Positions 1-9,671 of a DNA stretch of 64,000 bases are shown here, in pieces. Origin of the DNA: Clostridium carboxidivorans P7 (GTDB taxonomy: Bacteria; Bacillota; Clostridia; Clostridiales; Clostridiaceae); contig NZ_CP011803.1 in assembly GCF_001038625.1 (NCBI RefSeq), forward strand, positions 310,001 through 374,000. Direction: 5' to 3'. Each line of letters starts with the position of its first letter. Within the stretch, counting starts at the first letter, position 1. The notes under the pieces were generated by a model. The model saw nothing but the letters and a program-made list of their open reading frames with translations. It was not told where the DNA came from and did no database searches. The position numbers and the translations under genes are program-made.

Positions 1-1
1 A

Positions 2-1030
2 AAGCTTGCTTCAAAGGCTATTCTTATGGATATTGACTATGATGAAAAAAAGGAATATTGTCTTCCACCACCTATGATTGGATTTTTTGAATTCTCCCTT
101 ATGAGAACTAGAGATGATATCGATCAAAAAACATTATCAGAGTTGTACTTTCAGTATTTAAATGTAGAAGAAGACTTTATCAAGGATCTATTTTTAGGGA
201 CAGAAACAAGGTTCGGAAAGGTTTTTGTGCAGGAAGGAGTTCTTTCAAGAGAAAATGAACTAGAGATAATGGATTATGATAGAGCCAGTAATGTGATTAA
301 AGAAGCTAGATTTATTACTGTAAGTATGTGTTTTTGCAGACATAAGATGAAGCATTTAGGAAAACAGTGTTATGCACCTATGGAAACTTGCTTAACATTT
401 GGAAATAGTGCATACACTCTAAGTAAAAATGGATATGGTAGAGCTATAGATTCAGTTGAGGCTTTGGAAATATTAAATATGGCATATGAATATAATCTAG
501 TTCAATGTGGTGAAAATGTTAGAAATGGATCAGTATTTCTTTGTAATTGTTGTGGCTGTTGCTGTGAAGGTATGCTGGCAATTAAGAAATTTGGATATTT
601 GACTCCTATTCAAACTACTGCATTTCTTCCACAATTTATAGAGGAAAGTTGTATTGGATGTGGTAAATGTGCAAAGGCATGTCCTATAGATGCTATAAAA
701 ATTGACCCTGTAACGAAAAAAGCTAGAACCGATGAAAACATATGCCTTGGATGTGGTATTTGTGTTAGAAATTGTCCTAAAAAGAGTATATATCTTAAAC
801 ATAGGGAAAAACAGATAATAACTCCAGCTAATACAACTCATAGAATTGTACTTCAAGCTATTGAAAAAGGTAAACTTCAAGAGCTTATTTTTGATAATAA
901 AGCTCTTTTAAGCCATAGGGCTATGGCAGCAGTTTTATCAGCTATTTTAAAACTTCCGCCTGTAAAGAAAGCTATGGCAAGTAAACAAATGAAATCAGTG
1001 TATTTAGATAAATTGTTAAGTGGAAAATAA
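2..1030 (+). CDS. 4Fe-4S dicluster ferredoxin-type protein, 5' partial
   Basis: The reading frame is open to the left edge of the window, so the true start is probably outside; the first ATG inside is at 26. The C-terminal third carries two classical [4Fe-4S] ferredoxin motifs (CIGCGKCAKACP and CLGCGICVRNCP). Before them lie two further cysteine clusters, CFCRHKMKHLGKQC and CNCCGCCC, which could hold another cluster. The N-terminal part is not recognised. Clostridial proteins of this layout are annotated only as 4Fe-4S dicluster proteins and probably carry electrons for an unknown redox enzyme. A hairpin terminator follows, so this is the end of its transcript. The ferredoxin domain is clear; the partner is unknown. 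Confidence 0.8.
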   Translation, partial: KLASKAILMDIDYDEKKEYCLPPPMIGFFEFSLMRTRDDIDQKTLSELYFQYLNVEEDFIKDLFLGTETRFGKVFVQEGVLSRENELEIMDYDRASNVIKEARFITVSMCFCRHKMKHLGKQCYAPMETCLTFGNSAYTLSKNGYGRAIDSVEALEILNMAYEYNLVQCGENVRNGSVFLCNCCGCCCEGMLAIKKFGYLTPIQTTAFLPQFIEESCIGCGKCAKACPIDAIKIDPVTKKARTDENICLGCGICVRNCPKKSIYLKHREKQIITPANTTHRIVLQAIEKGKLQELIFDNKALLSHRAMAAVLSAILKLPPVKKAMASKQMKSVYLDKLLSGK

Positions 1031-1094
1031 TCTTTGTAAATTTTACATAGTTCAAAATTGGATAGAATTATAAATGAAAAACTATTTTTAAGTT

Positions 1095-1120
1095 AGGAGA
1101 GGTGAGAGCCTCTTCTTTTA
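1095..1120 (+). terminator. Rho-independent terminator after the ferredoxin-type gene
   Basis: GGAGAGG and GCCTCTTC can pair around a short loop, followed by a TTTTATT tract, about 65 bases after the stop codon at 1030. Confidence 0.65.
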
Positions 1121-1303
1121 TTATTAACAATATTCTATCTATATTTTCAAATTTTTTACCAATGAATAAATAAACTTCAAAATTCGAGTTAAAATGCCAG
1201 AGAAATGTGGAAAAATAACTAAAATTTTGTTAATATATTTATATAGCATTAAACTTATTTGTATCTTTAATGTAAATTAAGTTTATTACAAAGGGAGAAT
1301 TTT

Positions 1304-4300
1304 ATGAAAAATTTTAAATTAGTTATTCATAGGGTAACTTTTTTGATTATGTTATTGATTGTAAGTTTAGCTCTTTTAGGAGCTTTTATTAACAAAAATA
1401 GAGAAGAATTAAATAAAAGGCCTGTAGCTAAATCTGGTGTATTAGATTTAAGGGACTGGAATTTTAAAAAGCAAGGAATAGTTAAACTGGATGGACAGTG
1501 GGAATTTTATTACAAACAGTTGTTGACACCTGAGGATTTTAAAGTTGAACAGAAAGTCAAAAAAACAGGACTAATTAATATTCCAGGAAGCTTTAAAAAT
1601 TATAAATTTGGAAATGAAAAACTAAATTCTCAAGGATATGCAACCTATAGATTAAAAGTAATTGTTAATGATTCAGAGGATTTATATGCTATTAAAACTC
1701 AATTCATTCAAGCAGCTCATAAGCTTTGGGTAAATGATAGGATAGTTGTACAGTGTGGAGAAGTAGGAAAGACTAAAAGTGAAACTGATGGAAAACTTGC
1801 CACAAGACTAGGTTCGTTTTACAACAATACAAATGAGTTTGAAATAGTACTCCAAAGTAGTAATTTTCAATATGGTGTGCCGGAAATTGATAGTATATTA
1901 CTTGGCAGTGAATCTCAGATTAGTGAAGAGAGAGCTAAAAAAGTAGGGTTTGATTTATTTTTATTTGGAATTACTTTGGCAGCTGCTGTATATAACTTTA
2001 TTTTATTTATAAGAAGAAAAAAAGACAAAGCTCCTTTATATTTTGCTGTGGTTTGTGTTTTAATTTGTTTAAGAACTTTATTGGTAGGGGAAAGACTAAT
2101 TTACTGGGTATTTTCTAATATGAGCTATGTTATCAATGTAAAATTACTCTTATGGACTTTCTTTTTATATATACCAGTACTTATATTGTTTATGAGTAAT
2201 TTTTATACTGAACTTATAAATGAAAAGGTAGTTAAATTTTCAAAGATTTTAGGTATAGCTTACTTTTTCATTATATTAATATTACCTCCAGTATATTATA
2301 TTAACTTAATATTACCTGTTGAAATAATATCAGATTTTATGATTCTATATATTATAAGCAAAATGCTTTATATGCATATTATAAAAAAATCTAATAATGC
2401 AATTGTTATTGTTGCTATGATTATTTTTTTAGGAACAAGAATAAATGATATTTTATATGAATATTCGGTAATTGATACAGGGTCTTACGCTCCAATAGGA
2501 ATTCTTATTTTTATTTTTGCTCAGTCATATGTAGCATCCGATAAATTTTCAATGGCTTTTTCAAAGATAGAAGAAATGACGGAGAGGCTTAAGTCAGTTG
2601 ACAAGATGAAGGATGATTTTTTCGCCGCTACATCTCATGAATTGAAGGCACCATTAGATGGAATTGTTGGGCTTTCAAAAAGTCTTATAGATTGTAATTC
2701 AAATCAATTGGGTAATGATGAAAGAGAAACATTAATTTTAATTAAAAATAGTGCTAGGAGATTATCTAATCTAGTAAATGATATATTGGATTTTTCAAAA
2801 ATAAAAAGTAATGATATAAACTTAATAATGAAGCCTGTAGATATAAGACAACTTATAAATATGGTGACAAAATCTTTTAAATCATTTATGAGCAATAAAT
2901 CAGTTGAAATATTGAATAAAGTTGAAGAAAGTGTTCCTTATGTTTATGGAGATGAAAATAGAATTCAACAAATTTTATACAATCTAATAGGAAATGCAGT
3001 AAAGTTTACAAATGAAGGACAAATAGAAATTTCTGCTGCTGAAAAAGGTGATTATATTTTTATTACCATTGAGGATACGGGGATAGGGATAGATGAAAGT
3101 GATATTTATAAAATTTTTCAGCCTTATAATCAAGTTGAGGGTATAAATAAACAGTATCATGGTTCTGGATTGGGATTATATGTAACTAAAAAATTAGTTC
3201 AGCTTCATGGTGGTGAATTAGAAGTAAAATCTACATTGGGAGAAGGGTCTGAATTCACTTTTAATCTACCTAAATTATCTATGAATATTGAAAAAGATAA
3301 TTCCATAGGTGAATTAGAAAATTATGATTGCAGCGAAAATTGTAATAAAAAATTAGAACAATGCAAAAGTAATGGCAAAATTCTAATTGTAGATGATGAA
3401 TCTGTAAATATAAAAGTAATGAAAAATTTTTTATCAGAGGAAAAATATACGGTTATTACTGCTGCAAGCGGCAAAGAAGCATTGAATATAGCTTATAGTG
3501 ATAAAAATATAGATATGGTGATTTTAGATATGATGCTGCCAGATATGATAGGGTGGGAAGTATGCAGTATATTAAGAGAAAAATATTCTTTACTTGATTT
3601 GCCTATTTTAATTGCAACCTGGGATAATCGTACAGAAAGCTTAGTACTATCTTTTAAAAATGGAGCTAATGATTATCTAAGAAAGCCTTTTGAAAAATCT
3701 GAACTATTAGCTAGGGTAAAAACTCTTATAGATTTGAAACACTTGGCAGGAGAAGTAACTAGCCTTCAAGGTAAAGTGGAAAGTACTACAAAACAGGTTG
3801 AAGAGTTAAATGAGGGCTTTGAAGAAAATAAAAAAATGCTTTCTCAAGTAATAAAAAATGATAAGCTAAAAACAGAATTTTTTACAAATATGTCCCATGA
3901 ACTAAGAACTCCATTAAATGTTATATGGAGCACTATACAGTTAATTCAATCTATAAATGCAAATAAGTTAGCTGCAGGATATGATATGGACAAATACCTC
4001 AATATTATGAGTCAGAACACTTTAAGACTTTTAAGATTAATAAATAATTTAATTGATACTACAAAAATAGAGGGAGGATATTTATCCTTAAAACTTGCTA
4101 ATGGAAACATAATAAGTACAATAGAAGAAATTACTTTATCTGCTGCAAGCCATGTTCAATCACAAGGAATAGAATTAATTTTTGATACAGAGGTTGAAGA
4201 AAAGTATATGGCTTTTGATGGAGATAAAATTGAAAGAATCATGCTTAATTTACTTTCCAATGCAATTAAATTTACAGAAGAAGGTGGAAGTATATTTGTA

Positions 4301-4654
4301 AATATTTATGATTTACAAGATAAGGTTAAGATTTCAGTTAAGGATACAGGCATAGGCATTCCAGAAGATAAGCTAGATAGCATTTTTGATAGATTTACAC
4401 AGGTGGATACATCTTTATCAAAAAAACTAGAAGGCAGTGGAATAGGGTTAGCTTTAGTAAAATCATTAGTTGAAATGCAAAAGGGAAGAATATATGTCAA
4501 AAGTACTTTAGGTTATGGAAGTGAGTTTATTGTTGAATTACCAGCAGTAACGGTAAAAGAAAATGAAGAATTGGATCAAAATATTAAATCTAAAAGTTTT
4601 TCTAGATTTATAGACAAAGCTAAAATAGAATTTTCGGATATATATCATGAGTAA
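1304..4654 (+). CDS. Hybrid sensor histidine kinase, 7TMR-DISM type, two kinase cores
   Basis: A 1116-residue membrane kinase. Order: N-terminal membrane anchor (about 10-30); extracytoplasmic region of the 7TMR-DISM type, starting DLRDWNF...LDGQWEFYY (about 45-210); seven-helix membrane region (about 215-420); HisKA with phospho-acceptor His445 in ATSHELKAPLDG; HATPase with EDTGIGI; a receiver domain with Asp742 in VILDMMLPD; then a second HisKA (His865, MSHELRTPLN) and a second HATPase. Having a complete second kinase after the receiver is unusual. No separate response regulator lies next to it, so it is an orphan. The second core and its C-terminal tail closely resemble the kinase at 18093-19517. 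RBS AAAGGGAG precedes the ATG. The signal sensed is unknown. Confidence 0.9.
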   Translation: MKNFKLVIHRVTFLIMLLIVSLALLGAFINKNREELNKRPVAKSGVLDLRDWNFKKQGIVKLDGQWEFYYKQLLTPEDFKVEQKVKKTGLINIPGSFKNYKFGNEKLNSQGYATYRLKVIVNDSEDLYAIKTQFIQAAHKLWVNDRIVVQCGEVGKTKSETDGKLATRLGSFYNNTNEFEIVLQSSNFQYGVPEIDSILLGSESQISEERAKKVGFDLFLFGITLAAAVYNFILFIRRKKDKAPLYFAVVCVLICLRTLLVGERLIYWVFSNMSYVINVKLLLWTFFLYIPVLILFMSNFYTELINEKVVKFSKILGIAYFFIILILPPVYYINLILPVEIISDFMILYIISKMLYMHIIKKSNNAIVIVAMIIFLGTRINDILYEYSVIDTGSYAPIGILIFIFAQSYVASDKFSMAFSKIEEMTERLKSVDKMKDDFFAATSHELKAPLDGIVGLSKSLIDCNSNQLGNDERETLILIKNSARRLSNLVNDILDFSKIKSNDINLIMKPVDIRQLINMVTKSFKSFMSNKSVEILNKVEESVPYVYGDENRIQQILYNLIGNAVKFTNEGQIEISAAEKGDYIFITIEDTGIGIDESDIYKIFQPYNQVEGINKQYHGSGLGLYVTKKLVQLHGGELEVKSTLGEGSEFTFNLPKLSMNIEKDNSIGELENYDCSENCNKKLEQCKSNGKILIVDDESVNIKVMKNFLSEEKYTVITAASGKEALNIAYSDKNIDMVILDMMLPDMIGWEVCSILREKYSLLDLPILIATWDNRTESLVLSFKNGANDYLRKPFEKSELLARVKTLIDLKHLAGEVTSLQGKVESTTKQVEELNEGFEENKKMLSQVIKNDKLKTEFFTNMSHELRTPLNVIWSTIQLIQSINANKLAAGYDMDKYLNIMSQNTLRLLRLINNLIDTTKIEGGYLSLKLANGNIISTIEEITLSAASHVQSQGIELIFDTEVEEKYMAFDGDKIERIMLNLLSNAIKFTEEGGSIFVNIYDLQDKVKISVKDTGIGIPEDKLDSIFDRFTQVDTSLSKKLEGSGIGLALVKSLVEMQKGRIYVKSTLGYGSEFIVELPAVTVKENEELDQNIKSKSFSRFIDKAKIEFSDIYHE

Positions 4655-4827
4655 GACCAGTATCTTTTGTTTGAAGTAAAGCTTTTGTTCATTTGCATAA
4701 TAAATTTGTAATAAAAATAAAACTGTTGACTGATGCTTATTTATATCAATTAAGCTATAATGTTAAGTATTATACATTTAATATTGCAAATGAACAAATA
4801 GTTTTTGCTCGGAAAGGAGATATGTTT

Positions 4828-5178
4828 ATGAAACTTGTAAGACAGCTAAGTATAATTACTGCAATTTGCTTTTTAGGAGAACTAATTAAGCTATTATTTA
4901 AGTTAACTATACCTGGAAATGTAATTGGAATGATATTATTATTAATTTTTTTATGCTCTGGAATTATTAAAGTTGAAATGATAGAAGATGTTAGTAAATT
5001 TTTACTTGATCATTTACCCTTTTTCTTCGTTCCAGCAGGAGTAGGATTAATTGCTAGTGTCGCCACTATAAAAAATTGTTGGCAGTACATAATTCTTATA
5101 ATATTTATATCTACTATTGTTGTTATGGCTGTTACAGGTGTGACTATTCAATTGATTAAAAGGAGATGGTTAAAGTGA
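4828..5178 (+). CDS. LrgA/CidA family holin-like membrane protein
   Basis: A 116-residue, four-helix membrane protein of the LrgA/CidA family (FLGELIKLL, IPGNVIGMILLL, and FFVPAGVGL, the family signature). The frame is open further upstream, but AAGGAG at 4814-4819 is correctly spaced only for the ATG at 4828. It overlaps the next gene (LrgB-like) by four bases, GTGA, so the pair is translationally coupled. Family members were first described as modulators of murein hydrolase export and autolysis; some LrgAB-type pairs (Bacillus PftAB/YsbAB) are instead facilitated transporters of pyruvate. The neighbouring CdaR-like regulator would suit an organic-acid role, but that is inference. Confidence 0.88.
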   Translation: MKLVRQLSIITAICFLGELIKLLFKLTIPGNVIGMILLLIFLCSGIIKVEMIEDVSKFLLDHLPFFFVPAGVGLIASVATIKNCWQYIILIIFISTIVVMAVTGVTIQLIKRRWLK

Positions 5179-5876
5179 AAAATTTAATTTCTACACCGCT
5201 TTTTGGAATAATGATATCTTTAATAACTTTTGAAATAGGTTGTATTATAAATAAAAAAACAAAGTTGGCACTTTTAAATCCACTTTTAATAAGCATAGCC
5301 TTAGTTATAATGGTTTTAAAATATGTTAATATAAGTATAGATGATTATAATAAGGGAGGTCAATTTATAACCTTCTTATTGACTCCAGCTACTGTAGTAT
5401 TAGCAGTACCTCTTTATAAAAAAATAAAACTTTTTAAAGCCAATGCAGTATCCATATTTTCTGGAATTTTTATGGGGACTTTAGGAGGCATTACTACAGT
5501 AATAATTTTAGGTCATGTATTTGGATTGTCAAAGTCAATAGATTTATCAATGATTCCTAAATCTATAACTACACCTATTGGAATTGAAGTTTCAAAGCAG
5601 TTAGGTGGTATACCTTCTATAACTGTAGCTGTGATAATAATAACAGGTATAGTAGGAGCAATAATTGGACCAACTATTTTTAAACTATTAAAAATAAAGG
5701 ATAAAGTAGCTATAGGAGTTGCTTTAGGTACAGCTTGTCATGCTGTAGGTACTTCAAAGGCCATTGAACTTGGTGAAATTGAAGGAGCAATGAGCAGTCT
5801 TTCTATAGGTATTGCAGGACTTATAACTGTTATAATTGCACCTATAATGGCAAAGATTTTTCAGGGATTAATTTAA
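5175..5876 (+). CDS. LrgB/CidB family membrane protein
   Basis: The partner of the preceding LrgA-like protein: 233 residues, highly hydrophobic, with the family pattern KSITTPIGIEVSKQLGG in the middle and GTACHAVGTSKAIELGE near the C-terminus. The GTG at 5175 is preferred over the in-frame ATG at 5166, which lies only two bases from the AGGAG; the GTG start gives MKNLISTPLFG, the usual LrgB beginning. The regulator gene starts 24 bases after its stop, so all three genes are likely one transcript. Acts in the cytoplasmic membrane; whether it affects autolysis or moves pyruvate-like acids cannot be decided here. Confidence 0.9.
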   Translation: MKNLISTPLFGIMISLITFEIGCIINKKTKLALLNPLLISIALVIMVLKYVNISIDDYNKGGQFITFLLTPATVVLAVPLYKKIKLFKANAVSIFSGIFMGTLGGITTVIILGHVFGLSKSIDLSMIPKSITTPIGIEVSKQLGGIPSITVAVIIITGIVGAIIGPTIFKLLKIKDKVAIGVALGTACHAVGTSKAIELGEIEGAMSSLSIGIAGLITVIIAPIMAKIFQGLI

Positions 5877-5900
5877 AAAAGCATGTAAGAGAGGTACATC

Positions 5901-6968
5901 ATGATTCGGTTATCAGAAGAATTAGCACAAAAAATTGTAGATAGGATGATGAAAGTAATACCTTATAATGTTATTATTACTGATGAGAACGGAATAATTA
6001 TAGCTAGTGGAGATGTTAAAAGAATCCATCAGTTTCATTCAGGCGCAAAGCAAGCTTTAAACATAAAAGAAATAGTTGAAATTGATTGTGAGCATTCCCA
6101 AGGAGTGAGACCGGGAGTGAACTCTCCAATTTTTTTTCAAGGAAATCTATTAGGAGTTATAGGAATTACTGGAGTTCCTGAAATAGTTAAACCTTTTAGC
6201 GAGCTAGTGAGGGTGACTGCTGAGCTTTTAATTAGTCAGGAATATGTTTTGAAAAATCAAAGTATACAGGAACAAGAAAAAGAGAAATTTTTATATGAAC
6301 TTGCTTATTTAAATGAAGGATATTCTCAAGGTTTTATTGAAAGAGGGCTTTCACTAGGAATAGATGTAACTGTTCCCGATATAGCAATAGTAATAAATTC
6401 TGAGGAAGAATCTTTAAAAAGTTTAAAAAATCATTTAAACTCTTTGCTGCAAAATGGTGAATATTGTTTTATGCTTAATCCGAATATTATTGTGGCGTTT
6501 ATTAGTTTGAAAAAACCATTTTTAAATATTCTAAGAAAATCTTTAGAAAAAAAGCAATATGGAAATATAAAAGTAGGTGTTGGACTTAGTGAGCACATTA
6601 TTTCAGTTTCTATGAATCAAGCTTTTAAAGCATTGCATATAGGAAAGCATCTTCAAAAAGATAAAAGTATTTATTTATACAAGGATTTATGCTTTATATC
6701 CATGCTTGCCAATATTAAAGAAGATTATAATTTAAAAGAAGTAGTTAAAATATTAAAATTGGAAGGAAATCAAGCAGATCTTTTAAACACTCTTATAGCT
6801 TATGTGTATAACAATGGAGAAATGCAAACAACTGCTCAAGCTTTACATGTGCATAGAAATACATTAAATTATAGGTTGGAAAGAATTAAGGAAGTGTCAG
6901 GAAAGGATCCAAGAAATTTTATTGAACTTTTTGAACTTTTTACAGCCTATGTGGTTTCAATGTTATAA
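5901..6968 (+). CDS. CdaR/PucR family transcriptional regulator
   Basis: 355 residues. The N-terminal 130 residues match the sugar-diacid recognition domain of CdaR (LAQKIVDRMMKVIPYNVIITDENG, HQFHSGA, GVRPGVNSPIFFQGNLLGVIG). The C-terminus carries the PucR-type helix-turn-helix (TAQALHVHRNTLNYRLERIKE). In family members the first domain binds glycerate, glucarate or similar acids. Here it lies directly behind lrgA-lrgB, so its likely targets are those two genes, in response to a small carboxylic acid. That connection is inference from position. ATG 5901 has GAGAGG at a good distance. Confidence 0.88.
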   Translation: MIRLSEELAQKIVDRMMKVIPYNVIITDENGIIIASGDVKRIHQFHSGAKQALNIKEIVEIDCEHSQGVRPGVNSPIFFQGNLLGVIGITGVPEIVKPFSELVRVTAELLISQEYVLKNQSIQEQEKEKFLYELAYLNEGYSQGFIERGLSLGIDVTVPDIAIVINSEEESLKSLKNHLNSLLQNGEYCFMLNPNIIVAFISLKKPFLNILRKSLEKKQYGNIKVGVGLSEHIISVSMNQAFKALHIGKHLQKDKSIYLYKDLCFISMLANIKEDYNLKEVVKILKLEGNQADLLNTLIAYVYNNGEMQTTAQALHVHRNTLNYRLERIKEVSGKDPRNFIELFELFTAYVVSML

Positions 6969-6992
6969 TTTAAAATATTTTGTAGTTATATA

Positions 6993-7053
6993 TGCTCGCT
7001 TTATGGAAGATAGTTAAAGTAGTAAAACTGTCAACCATAAAGTGAGCATTTTA
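6993..7053. terminator. Bidirectional terminator between CdaR-like gene and threonine aldolase
   Basis: TGCTCGCTTTATGG pairs with CCATAAAGTGAGCA (one G:U), with a T-tract on the plus-strand side. It separates two converging genes. Confidence 0.65.
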
Positions 7054-7058
7054 GTTAT

Positions 7059-8093
7059 TTACAAAAATATATTTTTTAATACATCAATTGTCTCATCAAT
7101 ATCTTCTGTTGTAATACCTCTATGAGTTACAAATCGACAAGTTGTTGAATCAATTACTTTTATTTTTATACCATGTTTTTGCAGATCACTAGATATATAG
7201 TAAGCATCTTTTTTAATATTTTTAAGATTTAATTGTACTATATTAGTTAAAGTATTTTCCACATTAACTAGATTATTATTTAAATTGGCAAGTCCAATGG
7301 CTAAACGTTTGGCATTTAGATGATCAATTTTTATTTGGGGAATCATGGTTTTAAGAGCAACAATACCTGCGGCTGCCATATGTCCTGCTTGTGCCATTCC
7401 GCCTCCAATTCTTTGCCTCATTCTTCGTGCTTGTTTAATAAAATCTTTCGTACCAAGAAGAACACACCCCACAGGAGCGCTTAATCCCTTGCAAAGAGAA
7501 AATTGCAGCATATCAATTTCTTGACATAGGATTTCAGGATCAACTTTAAGAGCAACTGCAGCATTAATTATTCGAGCTCCATCTAAATACACCAGTAAAT
7601 CATTTTTGTGAGCTAGTAAGGAGAGTTCAGACATATACTCTTTGGAAAGTGGAATTCCACGATTTAAATCGTAAGTATTTTCTAAACATAGTACTTTTGT
7701 TAAAGGAAATTGTAATCCACTTTTATGAATTGATTTTTCTACATTTTTAAAATCAAACTGTCCATTTTGGCTGTGAAGAGGTCTAGTTTGAACTCCCGAA
7801 AGAGCAGCTAGTGCTCCAGTTTCCATATTATAAATGTGAGATTCTTCACCTACCAGTACCTCATCACCAGGATGAGTAGATGTCATAATAGCTATTTGAT
7901 TTGCCATAGTAGCTGAAATAACAAACATCCCATCTTCTTTTCCAAATATTTTAGCACTCATTTTTTCCAATCGATTTACGGTTGGATCTTCACCATTAAA
8001 ATCATCACCTACTTCGGCATTTGCCATAGCTTGTCGCATTTCTAATGTTGGCAATGTTGCTGCATCACTTCTATAATCTTTAATTAAGCCCAT
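7059..8093 (-). CDS. ltaE: Low-specificity L-threonine aldolase
   Basis: 344 residues, normal length for the PLP-dependent threonine aldolase family that cleaves L-threonine or L-allo-threonine to glycine and acetaldehyde. The start IKDYRSDAATLPTLEMRQAM, the GDDFNGEDPTVNRLE motif, YLDGARI and the PLP-lysine region FSLCKGLSAPVGCVLLG are all present. The ATG has AAGGAGG seven bases upstream. It stands alone, converging on the CdaR-like gene and separated from the chemoreceptor gene upstream by a terminator. Cytoplasmic; probably housekeeping amino-acid metabolism. Confidence 0.92.
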   Translation of the reverse strand: MGLIKDYRSDAATLPTLEMRQAMANAEVGDDFNGEDPTVNRLEKMSAKIFGKEDGMFVISATMANQIAIMTSTHPGDEVLVGEESHIYNMETGALAALSGVQTRPLHSQNGQFDFKNVEKSIHKSGLQFPLTKVLCLENTYDLNRGIPLSKEYMSELSLLAHKNDLLVYLDGARIINAAVALKVDPEILCQEIDMLQFSLCKGLSAPVGCVLLGTKDFIKQARRMRQRIGGGMAQAGHMAAAGIVALKTMIPQIKIDHLNAKRLAIGLANLNNNLVNVENTLTNIVQLNLKNIKKDAYYISSDLQKHGIKIKVIDSTTCRFVTHRGITTEDIDETIDVLKNIFL

Positions 8094-8234
8094 TTTAACC
8101 TCCTTGAAATAAAACTATATTTCTACAATGTAGTTTTATTGTATTGCTAGTATTATTTTAACATTTATAGCTTGTATCTATATTAATAGTAACACTTATG
8201 CGAGAAAAGTGTACATAATTAAACAAGTCAAAAT

Positions 8235-8280
8235 AAAAAAACTTACAAAGATAATGCTTAATTAACTTTGTAAGTTTTTT
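8235..8280 (-). terminator. Terminator after the chemoreceptor gene
   Basis: ACTTACAAAG and CTTTGTAAGT form a perfect 10-bp stem with A-runs on one side and T-runs on the other, directly after the minus-strand stop at 8296. It could work in both directions. Confidence 0.7.
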
Positions 8281-8295
8281 CACTAAGTAAAAGTA

Positions 8296-9444
8296 TTAAA
8301 GGCTATGTGCAATTTTATTTAATTCTTCACATGTAGAGGTTATTTCTTCTATGCCTGCTGTAATTTCTTCTGTAGCAGCAGCTTGTTCTTGGCTAGCAGA
8401 TAAAGAATTTTCACTTTTTTTATTTGATTCATCCACTTTTGCTATTATATCTTCCGTTAATTTTGCAATTTTAGGTATTGTAGTCTTTGATTGATCAGAC
8501 AGCCTCCTAATTTCATTAGCAACAACTCCAAAACCTCTTCCAAATTCTCCAGCTCTTGCTGCTTCTATGGAAGCATTTAGTCCCAACATCTTAGTCTCAT
8601 CTGCAATTTCTTTTATAAAATGCGATACTTCATTAATTTTTTCTGATAGAGCAGTTATCTCATTGATAGTAGTATTAAGATTTTGCTGGTTAGCATGTAT
8701 TTGGGATGCAGATGCGGCTAATTCCTGGATAGTAGATGATATTCCTGTAAGATTGTTCTCCAGATTAGAGGACATGTTGCGCAGAGTTACAGCAATTTCC
8801 TTTGGTGTAGTAACACTAAAAGCAGCTACAACTTCATTGGTACCTTCATCAAACAATGGATAAGCTGATAGTCTAACTGGAACTCCATATTCTAGAGTAT
8901 CGACTTCTTCTGCCTGAGGCTTTTTTGATTTTATTGCTTTACTTTCAATGGAATTTTCATTAAGAGAAACGCCTTCTTTTAAAGAAGGTATATCAAATTT
9001 TTGGGAGGATTGAGTAAGTACAATTTTATTTAGATCTGTTAATCTAAGCTGAACACCTTCAGAAAACATTTCAGATAACATTGGTGCAAAGTCTGGAAAT
9101 GCTTTTACCACTGGATGCAATTTTGGAATTGCCATAGAAAAAGCTCCAATAGAATTACCTTGTTCATCTATGATGGGTATGGAAGAAATAGTTAGTCTTG
9201 TACCGTAAGCAGAACGAGGAACATTTTGAGACATGGCTCTTTTTTCACGAATGGCAGTCATAGTAGTACTATTATGATCTAGTTTAAGTCCCACATAAAA
9301 TACATTAAGGTCAAGATTGTCAGAATATTTTACCCATGTCATGGTATCTCCTTCTATAATACCATAAACTACACCTCCAGGTATTAAGTTTGCTTCAAAT
9401 TCAGTAAATGTTTTTAAAGCATCTAATGATTGTTTAGAAATCAT
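8296..9444 (-). CDS. Soluble methyl-accepting chemotaxis protein
   Basis: 382 residues with a C-terminal chemoreceptor signalling domain, including the conserved tip [36 protein letters not shown]. No hydrophobic stretch long enough for a membrane helix is visible, so it should be cytoplasmic. The N-terminal 220 residues look like two related sensor halves: each ends in a similar strand pattern ([20 protein letters not shown] near 105-125 and [21 protein letters not shown] near 195-215), which suggests tandem PAS-like folds. The ligand is unknown. The signalling domain is short, as in soluble receptors coupled to CheA. RBS AAAAGGAG is present. Confidence 0.88.
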   Translation of the reverse strand: MISKQSLDALKTFTEFEANLIPGGVVYGIIEGDTMTWVKYSDNLDLNVFYVGLKLDHNSTTMTAIREKRAMSQNVPRSAYGTRLTISSIPIIDEQGNSIGAFSMAIPKLHPVVKAFPDFAPMLSEMFSEGVQLRLTDLNKIVLTQSSQKFDIPSLKEGVSLNENSIESKAIKSKKPQAEEVDTLEYGVPVRLSAYPLFDEGTNEVVAAFSVTTPKEIAVTLRNMSSNLENNLTGISSTIQELAASASQIHANQQNLNTTINEITALSEKINEVSHFIKEIADETKMLGLNASIEAARAGEFGRGFGVVANEIRRLSDQSKTTIPKIAKLTEDIIAKVDESNKKSENSLSASQEQAAATEEITAGIEEITSTCEELNKIAHSL

Positions 9445-9621
9445 AATGTCAACTCCTTTTAATTTAGAAATTTATTAACTGTAGTAAATTTTTAATATAA
9501 TTTTGATCCTAATTTAAGTTAAATATAGCTAATTTTGAAAATATGTACTATATATTATCTCGTTTGACATTGTTAATACTTTAACCCCAATTATACATTA
9601 AGATTTGAATAAATATACAAA

Positions 9622-9650
9622 ACACCGCAGAATTCTAAATTCTGTGGTGT
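9622..9650 (-). terminator. Terminator after yitT-like gene
   Basis: ACACCGCAGAATT pairs with ATTCTGTGGTGT around a short loop, about 20 bases after the minus-strand stop at 9672; a TTTTG tract follows on that strand. Confidence 0.65.
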
Positions 9651-9671
9651 CTTAATGTAAGTACATAAAAT

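Noticed and set aside
4726-4761. TTGACT and TATAAT upstream of the lrgA-like gene as a promoter
   Set aside because: The boxes are 24 bases apart, too far for a normal sigma-A promoter.
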